From IMG/VR virus record IMGVR_UViG_3300046535_001175, positions 1 to 53,382 of that record: DNA of 53,382 bases; one strand, written 5' to 3'. The notes below the pieces were generated by a model. The model saw nothing but the letters and a program-made list of their open reading frames with translations. It was not told the DNA's origin and ran no database searches. Positions within the stretch are counted from its first letter, which is position 1. Each line of letters opens with the position of its first letter. The stretch comes from a virus. Both the position numbers and the translations under genes were made by a program. This document shows positions 15,803 through 23,585 of this stretch, one piece after another.

Positions 15803-16011
15803 GGTTCAAGCTCCGAAATGCGCTCGTGGCAATCACACTCGTGGCAATCACACGCGTAGTAGTCCTGCGATGGCTGAGCCACTACCTCGAGTGCCGACGC
15901 CTTCATGCTCTCGCGCCCGGCTTGATACTCTTCGTATTGCTGTTCGCACTCATAGCACGTCGTGCATTCCCGCATTGGATGCCTGGCGCGTTTCCACTCC
16001 TCGAATGTCAC
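15799..16011 (-). CDS. Cys/His-rich small protein
   Basis: A 70-residue protein with 7 Cys. There is an N-terminal ECTTCYECEQQ and a C-terminal CDCHECDCHE, the latter a tandem duplication visible in DNA. It probably binds zinc or another metal. It begins with GTG at 16011 overlapping the upstream stop. Function unknown. Confidence 0.6.
   Translation of the reverse strand: MTFEEWKRARHPMRECTTCYECEQQYEEYQAGRESMKASALEVVAQPSQDYYACDCHECDCHERISELEP
15824..15853 (-). repeat. two tandem copies of a 15-bp repeat
   Basis: TCGTGGCAATCACAC occurs twice back to back (15824-15838, 15839-15853). It is in frame within the Cys/His-rich gene and gives the doubled CDCHE peptide. An in-frame duplication adds a second metal-ligand pair. 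Confidence 0.8.
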
Positions 16012-16349
16012 GGTTTCACTCCGACGATCTTGGCGACGTTCTCCGGGTGCGGTTCGACCACGCGCTCGCCGTCAACGCGTAGCCACTCGTCTACTTCGTG
16101 GGTGACCAATCTGATCAGCAGATTGCGAATCAAGTGCGCTCGGGCTATTTCTGACATCGCCTCCCATGCGACGGGGGTAAGTCGCTCACGCTGGATGGTC
16201 TCCGGCGGTGGATTGTTCAGTCCGTTGACGTCGTGCTCGGCTTGCAGGCGCGCATCGATGAGTACGTAGTCAGTAAACGCGTCTCCCTGGACGATTGCGC
16301 GTAGGCTGCGGATTCCGAACTTGCCGAGCGTGACCTTGGGAGGCTTCAT
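16008..16349 (-). CDS. unknown protein
   Basis: A 113-residue protein starting MKPPKVTLGKFGIRSLRAIV. It has a central helical region (VAWEAMSEIARAHLIRNLLI) and ends NVAKIVGVKP. It shares a GTGA junction with the Cys/His-rich gene. No family recognised. Confidence 0.6.
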   Translation of the reverse strand: MKPPKVTLGKFGIRSLRAIVQGDAFTDYVLIDARLQAEHDVNGLNNPPPETIQRERLTPVAWEAMSEIARAHLIRNLLIRLVTHEVDEWLRVDGERVVEPHPENVAKIVGVKP

Positions 16350-16355
16350 GGCCGC

Positions 16356-16523
16356 TCACCCGCAGTGCACGAAGTGGGCTCCGAAGACGATGAGCGTGAC
16401 CGCCGCGACGACCCATCCGACTGCGTTTGCGACGGGCTGCGGCGTCAGCTTGGCGATCCACGCATGGGCGAAGATCGCGAGTGCGACCAGCAATAGGCCC
16501 GTGCCGTCAGTTGCGATTCTCAT
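16356..16523 (-). CDS. small protein with two membrane segments
   Basis: A 55-residue protein of two hydrophobic helices (GLLLVALAIFAHAWIAKL and NAVGWVVAAVTLIVFGAHFV). The ATG overlaps the methyltransferase stop (ATGA). Size and topology resemble small phage membrane proteins, including class II holins, but the gene is far from the endolysin. Function unknown. Confidence 0.6.
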   Translation of the reverse strand: MRIATDGTGLLLVALAIFAHAWIAKLTPQPVANAVGWVVAAVTLIVFGAHFVHCG

Positions 16524-17242
16524 GTGGTGTCTTCTTCCACGAACATCGGTAAGGTGTATCCGCGGGCGATGCGTCGCTGCGCCTGCGCAAACGTCTCGGG
16601 GTCCATCTCGGCGCCGACTGCGCGCCGACCTTCCATCGCCGCCGCAAGCAGCGTCGTCGCGCCGCCCGCGCACGGGTCGCAGATAAGATCGCCCGGCCGC
16701 GAGTAGTCCCGCACAAGCGCCCGCATGAGCCACAGCGGCTTGCCGCCCTTGATCATGCGGTCAGACTGCACACCTGTCCCCGTGGTAGGAACGTAGGCGC
16801 CTGGCAGCGATGCCCATCTTGAGTATGCGATGGTCGTCGGTCGAGCAACCACGATCCAACATGTCCAGCTAGCTGGACCGTCGCCGGTGAGTCTCGGCTG
16901 CTTTCCGAGCTCGACAAACGGCAATGGCGCAAACGAGTAACGCCCATGCATCTCGAGACGAGCGGCAAACACCGGCGCCAGAATGTGATCCGTGATGATG
17001 ACGATCCATCCGAGCGTGTTTTTGTGCCAGTGGTCAACGAATACCTGTGCATCTTCGGCGTCCCATCGCGCGTATTCGACGCCAACGCGCGTATATGGGT
17101 TACCGCTGCCAGTGACAGCCGCGCCAACTCTCATTCCCGCATGCGTCCTCTCGCTATACGGCGGATCCGTGATCAACGTGCTGCATTGCACTTCGCTCAG
17201 CGCGTCTTGCCAGCGTCCGCAGCGCAGGTCGATGTCGCTCAT
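16520..17242 (-). CDS. DNA methyltransferase, N6-adenine/N4-cytosine type
   Basis: A 240-residue SAM-dependent enzyme. The catalytic motif DPPY is at residues 26-29. The SAM-binding motif DPCAGGATT followed by AAAMEGRRAVGAEMD is near the C-terminus. This catalytic-first order is that of the beta class, acting on adenine N6 or cytosine N4. The ATG at 17242 overlaps the upstream small membrane-protein gene (ATGA). No restriction partner lies nearby, so a solitary phage enzyme that modifies phage DNA against host restriction is the simplest reading. Target sequence unknown. Confidence 0.85.
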   Translation of the reverse strand: MSDIDLRCGRWQDALSEVQCSTLITDPPYSERTHAGMRVGAAVTGSGNPYTRVGVEYARWDAEDAQVFVDHWHKNTLGWIVIITDHILAPVFAARLEMHGRYSFAPLPFVELGKQPRLTGDGPASWTCWIVVARPTTIAYSRWASLPGAYVPTTGTGVQSDRMIKGGKPLWLMRALVRDYSRPGDLICDPCAGGATTLLAAAMEGRRAVGAEMDPETFAQAQRRIARGYTLPMFVEEDTT

Positions 17243-17382
17243 ACGACCGTGCCCCACACCACGCGCCTGACCGCGCCCACCGCCGACCGGCGCGCGAGCT
17301 CGGCCAGCGCGAGCGGCAGCGACACCACGGCGACGCCGAGCACGATCGCGAGGCCGCACAGAATGTACACCGCGTCGATCAT
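17239..17382 (-). CDS. 47-residue membrane protein
   Basis: A single membrane segment (VYILCGLAIVLGVAVVSLPL) followed by a basic tail (LARRSAVGAVRRVVW). ATGA overlaps join it to both neighbours, which strongly supports translation despite its size. Function unknown. Confidence 0.6.
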   Translation of the reverse strand: MIDAVYILCGLAIVLGVAVVSLPLALAELARRSAVGAVRRVVWGTVV

Positions 17383-17891
17383 GCCTTCTTGCCGCCGGAA
17401 TACGATTTTTCTTTTGGCTCGAGCGTGCCCTCGCCTCGGGCCAATGCAGCGGCTTGCTTCTCGGCATCCTCAAGAGCGGGCACCAAGTCATTGCCGTGCA
17501 ATCTGTAGCGATGCGCCGCTCCGTAACCCGCGTTGCCGTTCTCTGCATGAACCAACCAGACACCGCCACCGACGCCGATCACGAGCGGTGCTGTAGTCAG
17601 CACGGTTCCGGCATCGATGTCGCACTCGACGCGACGCGCGAAGATGATGGGCGTCATTGAGATGCGCACCCAGTCGTTGCACAAGCCTGCCGCTTGAAGC
17701 TTCTCCCAATCACTAGACCACTGCGGCTCTCTCATGTGCAGCCGAACTGGCGCATAGGCCAAGCTCATGTGGTCCGCGCAGAACATGCACGTGCTCGCGA
17801 AATCGAGACCCAGACTCGGCTGATTGCAGCCATGGAAGTCGCAGCTCAGCAGAGATGACACAAGATCTGCAATCCTGATCGTCTTCTTCAC
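17379..17891 (-). CDS. unknown Cys-rich protein
   Basis: A 170-residue protein. Its N-terminal half has a likely zinc site built from CDFHGC (residues 17-22) and CMFCADH (35-41). The rest is a beta-rich region (DAGTVLTTAPLVIGVGGGVW) and a basic tail. No family recognised. An ATGA overlap links it to the downstream small membrane-protein gene. Confidence 0.6.
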   Translation of the reverse strand: MKKTIRIADLVSSLLSCDFHGCNQPSLGLDFASTCMFCADHMSLAYAPVRLHMREPQWSSDWEKLQAAGLCNDWVRISMTPIIFARRVECDIDAGTVLTTAPLVIGVGGGVWLVHAENGNAGYGAAHRYRLHGNDLVPALEDAEKQAAALARGEGTLEPKEKSYSGGKKA

Positions 17892-18124
17892 CGCGCGCCC
17901 CTATTCTCTCTCTGCAGCGCCTGCGTGTCGTCGCTGATCTCGGCCAGCTGCGCGCGCAGTTCTTCGACCTCGACGCGGAGTCGCGCGTACTCTTCGAGCA
18001 AACGGCCAAGCATCGATGCCGGAAACGATGGCTCCGACGCTGGCAGCGGCGCAAGGAAGTACATCGGGTGCGCCGAGCACCACTGAGCGATCTCGTTCCA
18101 TTCTGCGAGTTCTTCCGGTCTCAT
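17888..18124 (-). CDS. coiled-coil small protein
   Basis: A 78-residue protein. The first half is compact (MRPEELAEWNEIAQWCSAHP). The second half is a heptad-patterned helix (LLEEYARLRVEVEELRAQLA), likely a coiled-coil dimer. It has 4-nt overlaps with both neighbours. Function unknown. Confidence 0.6.
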   Translation of the reverse strand: MRPEELAEWNEIAQWCSAHPMYFLAPLPASEPSFPASMLGRLLEEYARLRVEVEELRAQLAEISDDTQALQRENRGAR

Positions 18125-19056
18125 CGCGCCCTCGCGACGGCGTAGACGCTCCAGAAACCATCATTCAGCAGTTTGCCCGGCGCACAGTACAACCGCCGAA
18201 GCCCATGCCGCGTCGCCCACTTCATATCGCGCGTGCTGGTAATCGAGCCCCATGTCACCGGCGCGATCTCGCACGGACGCGCTCGCACTCGACCGCTCGC
18301 CAGCGAATCAGCCGTGGCGAGCACTGACAGCCAAGCGTCGCGTCGATGCAACTCCCACCAATCAGGCTGCACGCCGCGGGCGGCCAATGCTGGTGGTAGC
18401 GCGCCGGTCTCGTCGAGCTGCCACGTCCAATCGCAGTTGCCGATGCCGTCACAGGGCTTGAGACCGAGCGCCCGCGGACTATGCAACTGTAGCCACTCGA
18501 GCCGCTTCTGCGCTGTGACCGCTACCGTCTCGACAACTTGCCAGATCAGCGAGACTTCGTACGGGCTGTGCAACGCGCCTTCGTTCGCTGCGACTTGGGC
18601 GACCGCGAGGATGAGCGCTGACAGCGTAGTTACCGAGCGGGCCGGTGTTGCGTCACCGGCACCGCTCAGTGAGGTTCGCGCGTCGCTGGGGGGCAACGCT
18701 GCGCCAGCCTCCAAGATGACCGGGAGCGGTACTGTTTTCGGATCCGCCTCCCGGGTAGGCATCGATGCGGTTCCACCGTGGAGCGCGTCGACGCGAACAT
18801 AGTGCCGGCCTCTCACCGGCTCGCGCAGCACGCTGCGTCCCGGGCGGTGTGCAGCCCCACTTGCGAGGGGTTGTGCTTGCGGTCCTTCGCCGCCATTCCC
18901 GATCGTGCTGTCCCGCACGTATGCGAGGCCAACAGACTTTGATTGCGCATGCGCCTTGCGCGCGTCGCACGAGTTGGCGATCGCGGCGATACCGATCAGC
19001 ACCAGCCACAGCGTGCAGCAGAGCTGAAGGACGCGGTATGAATCGCGCGGCGTCAT
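18121..19056 (-). CDS. membrane-anchored protein with possible lysozyme-like domain
   Basis: A 311-residue protein. The N-terminal membrane or signal segment is LCCTLWLVLIGIAAIANSCD. A variable linker follows, then a conserved-looking C-terminal domain: VAANEGALHSPYEVSLIWQV, then LEWLQLHSPRALG, GNCDWTWQLDETG and GVQPDWW. A similar E-to-W layout recurs in uncharacterised phage proteins that I associate with peptidoglycan-hydrolase-like folds; Glu in ANEGALHSP would be the candidate catalytic residue. This is tentative. An exported muralytic or virion enzyme would fit the anchor. TGATG junction with the upstream gene. Confidence 0.55.
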   Translation of the reverse strand: MTPRDSYRVLQLCCTLWLVLIGIAAIANSCDARKAHAQSKSVGLAYVRDSTIGNGGEGPQAQPLASGAAHRPGRSVLREPVRGRHYVRVDALHGGTASMPTREADPKTVPLPVILEAGAALPPSDARTSLSGAGDATPARSVTTLSALILAVAQVAANEGALHSPYEVSLIWQVVETVAVTAQKRLEWLQLHSPRALGLKPCDGIGNCDWTWQLDETGALPPALAARGVQPDWWELHRRDAWLSVLATADSLASGRVRARPCEIAPVTWGSITSTRDMKWATRHGLRRLYCAPGKLLNDGFWSVYAVARAR

Positions 19057-19856
19057 CAGCGCGCCTCCTGTTCGACTGCGTTCGCGCTCGCTAGCCCGCG
19101 CCGCATGACGTAGCACCGCAGGCAGTTCCACTCGACGCTACTCTTGTGCGGTCGAAAGTGCGGACACGTAGCGTGCTGCTTGCACTCGAATGCGCGGTAT
19201 TCCCACACGCTCTCGGTGCCGTGCTCGGCGTCGGGTTCGACGTTCTGTGCGAACGCCCGGGTGACTTGCCAGCCGTACTGGCCTTCGCGTTGCACGTCTT
19301 CTTTTGTTGGCTCGGTGAATTGCTCTCGAAACAACTCTGGCGGGTACTTCCTGGAAAGGCCTTCGCAGCGCGCACAGACACATCCATGCGCATGCGGCGC
19401 TTCTGCGTTCTTTGCTTGCAGCAGCCCCGGATACGTCTCGGGCGGTAACGGCGATAACTTCGGTCGCTCGGCCGTGCGTTCTGCGGGTTTACTGCGCGCT
19501 TCGATCGCCGCAAGAACCTCGCGCGATTGTTCGCATTTGTGACATGGCGTGCAATCGCAGTGATCGCCCGCGCGCGCTAGGTCACAACACAGAACAGAAA
19601 CGTCCGGCCGCGGATCGCTCTCACGATCGATTTTGTCTAGCTTTGCCGCCTCCTGCTCAATGAGTCGCACCGTCATCCGGTCCCACTCGTCCGCGCGCGT
19701 GCGCACGATGTCCACCATGCGCTCAGGGAACCGCTCGGCGAGCATGTGCAACTGCACTTTGCGCTGCGCTTGTGCGGCGTCCCACATCACGCCGAATAGC
19801 CGACGCGTGGACTCGTGCTTGCTCGCGAGTTCGGCGCAGTCGAGTAGGTTTTTCAT
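19056..19856 (-). CDS. unknown Cys-rich protein
   Basis: A 266-residue protein with many Cys/His clusters: CCDLARAGDHCDCTPCHKCE in the middle, HAHGCVCARCEG, and C-terminal ECKQHATCPHF with NCLRCYVM. At least two zinc sites are likely. The N-terminal 90 residues are helical. The ATG at 19856 overlaps the upstream stop (ATGA) with a good AAGGAAAG site; longer starts would overlap further. Probably a nucleic-acid or protein binder; no family recognised. Confidence 0.6.
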   Translation of the reverse strand: MKNLLDCAELASKHESTRRLFGVMWDAAQAQRKVQLHMLAERFPERMVDIVRTRADEWDRMTVRLIEQEAAKLDKIDRESDPRPDVSVLCCDLARAGDHCDCTPCHKCEQSREVLAAIEARSKPAERTAERPKLSPLPPETYPGLLQAKNAEAPHAHGCVCARCEGLSRKYPPELFREQFTEPTKEDVQREGQYGWQVTRAFAQNVEPDAEHGTESVWEYRAFECKQHATCPHFRPHKSSVEWNCLRCYVMRRGLASANAVEQEAR

Positions 19857-20149
19857 GTCCCACTTTCCTTCCGACGCTGACATGCTGCCTTCATCACGGT
19901 CACCTTGCGCGCGATAGTTCCGATCTCCGCGCGCGTCGCGAGCTGCTTGGTATCGCCGCGCCGCTGCAGCGTCTTCAGCACGGTGTCGAGCCACACGACC
20001 TCATCTTCGCTAAAGCTTTGGCTTGCGCCCTTGTGCTGCTTGCCGAGCCACGTGCGGCCGCTCCCATCGGGGCAGCGGCGGTTGGCTTCGTGGTCGGCGT
20101 AGCCGCGACCGCAGCGTCGGCATGGGGTGGCTGGGCGCGGGTCGGTCAC
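19853..20149 (-). CDS. zinc-binding small protein
   Basis: A 98-residue protein with GTG start and GTGA junction. The N-terminus carries PCRRCGRGYADHEANRRCPD, a Cys/His motif repeatedly seen in tiny phage proteins. A helical region follows (EVVWLDTVLKTLQRRGDTKQ). A zinc-dependent adaptor is likely; function unknown. Confidence 0.6.
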   Translation of the reverse strand: MTDPRPATPCRRCGRGYADHEANRRCPDGSGRTWLGKQHKGASQSFSEDEVVWLDTVLKTLQRRGDTKQLATRAEIGTIARKVTVMKAACQRRKESGT

Positions 20150-20487
20150 GGCTTCGCTCCGTGCTTGCGCCAGACGTCGATCATCGCCGCCCACAGCTCC
20201 GCGCTCCAGCGCTCGCGCGCGCATGACGCCACGACTTCGCGCGCGGCTGGCGGCACACCCCTTCGATCGATCCACCAGCCGCCTTGCTGTTCCTCGTACG
20301 CTTCGAGCAGCGGGGCGAGCGGCACGCGCAGCTCCCGCGCAATGCGCTTGATGTGCTCGGGCCCGAACGGCGGACGTTGGCCACGTTCGACATCGCTCCA
20401 GTACGACTTCGACAGCCCGACCGCGCGAGCGACAGAGCTGGCCGAGCGAGCGCCGCGGAGCTTTCGGAGTAGCGGTCCAAAGGTCAT
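20146..20487 (-). CDS. XRE-family HTH regulator
   Basis: A 113-residue protein whose first 60 residues form a lambda-repressor-like HTH: FGPLLRKLRGARSASSVARA, then VGLSKSYWSDVERGQRPPFG and HIKRIARELRVPLAPLLEAY. The ending differs from CI-type repressors and lacks a LexA-like peptidase domain. It sits inside an operon rather than at a divergent promoter, so it may be a delayed regulator of the minus-strand genes. GTGA overlap downstream. Confidence 0.75.
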   Translation of the reverse strand: MTFGPLLRKLRGARSASSVARAVGLSKSYWSDVERGQRPPFGPEHIKRIARELRVPLAPLLEAYEEQQGGWWIDRRGVPPAAREVVASCARERWSAELWAAMIDVWRKHGAKP

Positions 20488-20759
20488 GGCGCGCTCTCTC
20501 GGATGCGCTTGGCTACATTACCGGAATAAATCGTGACTCCAATCCCGTCGAACATCCGTGCAATCCGCTCGCGCTCTTTCTCGGCTCCAGCAAGATACGC
20601 TTGTTTCAATGCTTCGGCGGCAGGCGTGAAGCTCGGCCGATGCATCTGCTCGATCGCCTGACACAGCGCTTCGATGGCACCGCTCAGCGAGGCAGCTTCC
20701 GCCATGGTACCGTAAGCCATGTTTCGCGCCTCGGCGAGCAACTCTTGCACCGTCTTCAT
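20484..20759 (-). CDS. tandem-duplicated small protein, copy B
   Basis: A 91-residue protein beginning MKTVQELLAEARNMAYG and ending KRIRESAP. Its start region and C-terminus match the adjacent upstream gene (20756-21061), while the centre diverges (EQMHRPSFTPAAEALKQAYL here). Both have ERERIA.MFD. Helical and acidic. The 4-nt overlap and near-identical junctions show a recent duplication. Function unknown. Confidence 0.65.
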   Translation of the reverse strand: MKTVQELLAEARNMAYGTMAEAASLSGAIEALCQAIEQMHRPSFTPAAEALKQAYLAGAEKERERIARMFDGIGVTIYSGNVAKRIRESAP

Positions 20760-20765
20760 GGCGCG
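20725..20765. repeat. 41-bp direct repeat, first copy
   Basis: The 41 bases here recur exactly at 21027-21067. They cover the 5' end and start codon of each of the two paralogous genes. A 23-bp piece beginning CATGGCGCGCTCTCTCGG also recurs at 20485-20507 and 20757-20779, marking the other edge of the duplicated unit. Confidence 0.85.
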
Positions 20766-21061
20766 CTCTCTCGGATGCGGCGTGCGGCATCTCTGCACGT
20801 CCAGCCGACGCCAGGCGCCATGTCGTCGAACATGCATGCAATCCGCTCTCGCTCAAGGACGCGTCCGGCAGCGATGCCTTTCCGAAAGCACGGATTGTCC
20901 TCGTCTAGGTCGCGTTCACACTTCGCGCCGCATGGTGTCGGCTGCATCTGCTCGATCGCGTCACATAACCACAGCACAGCATCGTGCGTACCGGGATCTG
21001 ACGCCGTGCCATTCTTGGCGCACCGCCGCGCCTCGGCGAGCAACTCTTGCACCGTCTTCAT
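20756..21061 (-). CDS. tandem-duplicated small protein, copy A
   Basis: A 101-residue paralogue of the next gene, sharing MKTVQELLAEAR at the start, IEQM in the middle, ERERIA.MFDD and RRIRESAP at the end. It differs by an inserted Cys-containing centre (PCGAKCERDLDEDNPC) that the other copy lacks. The start is fixed by the shared MKTVQELL and by the ATG matching the copy's. Function unknown. Confidence 0.65.
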   Translation of the reverse strand: MKTVQELLAEARRCAKNGTASDPGTHDAVLWLCDAIEQMQPTPCGAKCERDLDEDNPCFRKGIAAGRVLERERIACMFDDMAPGVGWTCRDAARRIRESAP

Positions 21062-21067
21062 GGCGCG
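21027..21067. repeat. 41-bp direct repeat, second copy
   Basis: Exact second copy of 20725-20765, at the 5' end of the upstream paralogue. Its presence with almost no drift indicates a recent duplication by unequal exchange. Confidence 0.85.
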
Positions 21068-21071
21068 TACC

Positions 21072-21275
21072 CTACTCCGCTGACTTGCGTACGTCAACGG
21101 CGGGCGGGGCGGTCTCACGCGTCACATGGTCAAGCGCTCGCGCTAAGTTGGCCCCGATGCCGATCAACAGCCAGCAAAGAAGCAAGCCCATCGGGCCCGC
21201 TACTGAGATGACGACCCATACCGCGGCGACCATCAGCACAAGCCACAGGCCCAGCCACCAGTGCGCTGGTGTCAC
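21072..21275 (-). CDS. small protein with two membrane segments
   Basis: A 67-residue protein, almost entirely hydrophobic (WWLGLWLVLMVAAVWVVISV, then GLLLCWLLIGIGANLARAL), with a hydrophilic C-terminus. GTG start in a GTGA junction with the resolvase gene. Function unknown. Confidence 0.6.
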   Translation of the reverse strand: MTPAHWWLGLWLVLMVAAVWVVISVAGPMGLLLCWLLIGIGANLARALDHVTRETAPPAVDVRKSAE

Positions 21276-21949
21276 GGCGCCCGCCACGCGGCGATGCTCG
21301 CCGCTTTCGCACGCTTGCCGAGCAGCCTCCCGACTTCGCCCGCACGCGTGCCCCACCAGCCAATGCACACGCCCGCGGCTTCGTCTCCGCCGAGCTGCAT
21401 GCCCGGCTTGCACCCCACCAAGCCCGCCGCCATCGCCTGCTCAACCGGCCGCACTTGCTCGCGCGGTGCCGACGCCCACGCGCCGCCAAGCACCGCCGCG
21501 CGCCAGGTCGACGGCGACACGAGCACGACTTTGCCGACGTTGCCAGTCGCGAGCTCGCGCCACGGTGCCAGCCAGCGCTCGCGGGTCGCGCCGAGTGCGG
21601 CGACCACGTTGACGTTTCCTCCGTAGGGTTTTTCGAGCACGAGCACGCAGGGCAGCGCGTGCGCCTGGCCGACTTCGAGCGCGTCTGCGACGACGCTTCG
21701 CAACGCACTGGCGTTGAGCGTGTCGAGCTCACCGTGCGCGATCCACTTGCCGGCTGACCACACGCTCCACCCGCTCACGCGCGCCGTGTCGACCCCGAGG
21801 ATCACTGCGGACCAAGCGCGCGGCGCCGGCGTGGGGCCCTTGCGCGTGCGGCTGCGGGTGACGGCGCCTCGCCATGCCCGGCGGGTACGCTCGGTGCTCG
21901 AGGCGCCCAGCAGCGGGAGTTGGGTGGCGCGGGCGCGGCGGTTAGGCAT
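21272..21949 (-). CDS. RuvC-like Holliday-junction resolvase
   Basis: A 225-residue protein with an RNase H-like fold. The first strand is ILGVDTARVSGWSVWS with catalytic Asp. The second acidic motif is VLVLEKPYGGNVNV, and the last is GGDEAAGVCIGWWG, whose DE pair and following helix match the end of RuvC domains. It probably resolves branched recombination or replication intermediates before packaging. The basic N-terminal 45 residues are an extension. It overlaps the DUF3307-like gene by 8 nt. Confidence 0.75.
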   Translation of the reverse strand: MPNRRARATQLPLLGASSTERTRRAWRGAVTRSRTRKGPTPAPRAWSAVILGVDTARVSGWSVWSAGKWIAHGELDTLNASALRSVVADALEVGQAHALPCVLVLEKPYGGNVNVVAALGATRERWLAPWRELATGNVGKVVLVSPSTWRAAVLGGAWASAPREQVRPVEQAMAAGLVGCKPGMQLGGDEAAGVCIGWWGTRAGEVGRLLGKRAKAASIAAWRAP

Positions 21950-22346
21950 GACACCACCGAAGTGCTGCGGCGTTGATCAGAATGTGACAGATGTTGTCGG
22001 CGATGATCAGCAGCCATACCGCGAGCCACGCTGGTTTGTCCGGCGCATACCCGGTGGCCGAACACTCACGCCAAGGTGGCGGCCGCCGACCGAGCCAGTT
22101 CTTCACCCACACGACGTAGCGCGCGAGGCGCCAGCGATCGATCACGAAGTGAGTCGACGCGATGATGGCGAGCGCACGCGCCTCCGTGGTCAAGAACAGA
22201 AACGGGACCGTGTATGCGACCGCATGGACGGCAGCCGCGAAGCTGCGCCGCGTCTTCTCCGTGGCCATCCAATCGGACTGGAGCAGGTAGTCTCCGACTG
22301 CGTGCGCGACGAGCTGGTCGGCGGTGACAAAGGGCAGATCAGGCAT
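21942..22346 (-). CDS. DUF3307-like membrane protein
   Basis: A 134-residue protein. The N-terminal LVAHAVGDYLLQSDWMATEK is the signature of DUF3307 (H..GD.LLQ.dWMa..K). Hydrophobic segments follow (HAVAYTVPFLFLTT, ALAIIASTHFVID, LAVWLLIIADNICHILI), giving three or four membrane helices. The family is found in phages and bacteria; function unknown to me. ATG at 22346. Confidence 0.7.
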   Translation of the reverse strand: MPDLPFVTADQLVAHAVGDYLLQSDWMATEKTRRSFAAAVHAVAYTVPFLFLTTEARALAIIASTHFVIDRWRLARYVVWVKNWLGRRPPPWRECSATGYAPDKPAWLAVWLLIIADNICHILINAAALRWCHA

Positions 22347-22968
22347 GGTCGACGAGTCCTTCCGCGGACGGCTGGCGCGCCGATTGCGCGAGTTCGCAGA
22401 GCCAGCGGGCGAACGCTGGCGGGGTGCGCCGGCGTTGCTGGGCCGAGCACACTTTGATGCCGGGCGGCACCACTCCGCCGCTTCCCTTGCGCGTGTGCAG
22501 GCGACCGCCACTCACCCAATGCGTCGGGTCACGCGGCGGCGGATTTAACCCGGTATCGCGCACGCCGACCAGGTAGAGCCACGTTCGCTTGCGCGCGACG
22601 TGGCCGAATCGGACTTGCTCGACTTCGATCGTCACGCCGCCGAAATCGTCGGGCAGTTCACCAGGCTTGGGCGCGCCGCACAGCGCAAACAGCAGCGAGC
22701 CCTTCGGCTGCTCGAGAACGCCGCCGTAGCGGCGCACGTGCTCGAAGGCTATCGGGCCGCACGCGGCTTCGTTGGCCCGTCGTTCACGATTTGGTACGGC
22801 CATGTGTCGCAGCGAGCCGTATGCTCCACACGGAGGATGAGCGACAACCGGCAACGGTCCCGCGTATTTACGCGCGTCGCGCTGCTCATCCCACCAGTCC
22901 GCGACCATCCCAGGATATGGACCTCGCGGGTCCACAAAGAGCGCCGCGACCTGGTAAAGCTCACTCAC
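22339..22968 (-). CDS. Dcm-like (cytosine methylase-related) phage protein
   Basis: A 209-residue protein starting VSELYQVAALFVDPRGPYPG. It carries VVAHPPCGAYG, the PPC motif of C5-cytosine methylases, and GGVLEQPKGSLLF in place of the ENV/ENP motif. Related phage proteins are common, and whether they methylate is unclear because the usual N-terminal SAM motif is reduced. The GTG at 22968 is chosen for its GGGG site 6 nt upstream; the frame opens further but the extra residues are low complexity. Confidence 0.55.
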   Translation of the reverse strand: MSELYQVAALFVDPRGPYPGMVADWWDEQRDARKYAGPLPVVAHPPCGAYGSLRHMAVPNRERRANEAACGPIAFEHVRRYGGVLEQPKGSLLFALCGAPKPGELPDDFGGVTIEVEQVRFGHVARKRTWLYLVGVRDTGLNPPPRDPTHWVSGGRLHTRKGSGGVVPPGIKVCSAQQRRRTPPAFARWLCELAQSARQPSAEGLVDHA

Positions 22969-23087
22969 GCCACACCCCAATTTGCCACCGCGCTCGCGCG
23001 AGACACCCCCGCCCTTGCCCGCACGGTCCCGGACCACACGCATTACCCCCGGACCGCTCGAGGCCGCAGAGAGGCGCACAGGGCCGG

Positions 23088-23585
23088 CTACGCATGACAT
23101 CCTTGCAGCGGCGTTGAGTAGGGCAGCATCAGCGGGTGTCGCGGCATGCCGTCGGCGGTTTGCCCGAGACAGGCGACAAGCGGGATGGCGCAGGCGCGAC
23201 CGAGGTGTCGCAGTGGCTTCGGCAGCGCGTTACCCCATGCGACGACCACCATCGACCAACGCGCGCGCGGCATCATCAGCAAATTCAGCACCGAGGCTAA
23301 CTCGCGCTCGTTTTCGGGGCCCACCGGATCGTCTGCGGCCAGCAGTTCGCGCGGGTTCGTAGCCCGGAGCGCGCACAGATTGACCACGCTGATCGCTTCG
23401 TACCCCCAGTGGCGCGCGAAGCCCATGCACTTGCGAATGGTTGGATCGTCCTCGTCGGCATTCGCGGTGCTTGGGTTGCACATGATCCACGTCATCGAGC
23501 TGCGCGCCTCGCCCCATGCGCGCCAGAGGTTGTAGCGGTAGCGACCGCAGGCGCTGATGCGTGCACCGCCGCAGACCTCGGTCAT
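23088..23585 (-). CDS. DUF1643 family protein
   Basis: A 165-residue protein matching the DUF1643 layout: CGRYRYNLWRAWGE, then SMTWIMCNPSTANADEDDPT with IRKCMGFARHWGYEAISVVN, and LCALRATNPRELL. The MxNPSTA and following D.T.....FA.....V.NL pattern is characteristic. The family is common in phages and in some bacterial islands; its biochemical role is not established to my knowledge. The ATG overlaps the zinc-ribbon gene stop (ATGA). Confidence 0.8.
   Translation of the reverse strand: MTEVCGGARISACGRYRYNLWRAWGEARSSMTWIMCNPSTANADEDDPTIRKCMGFARHWGYEAISVVNLCALRATNPRELLAADDPVGPENERELASVLNLLMMPRARWSMVVVAWGNALPKPLRHLGRACAIPLVACLGQTADGMPRHPLMLPYSTPLQGCHA

Noticed and set aside
16520-17569. 349-residue version of the methyltransferase
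   Set aside because: The first 109 residues are an Arg-rich shadow of two other genes; the ATG at 17242 fits the ATGA junction and the start of the domain.
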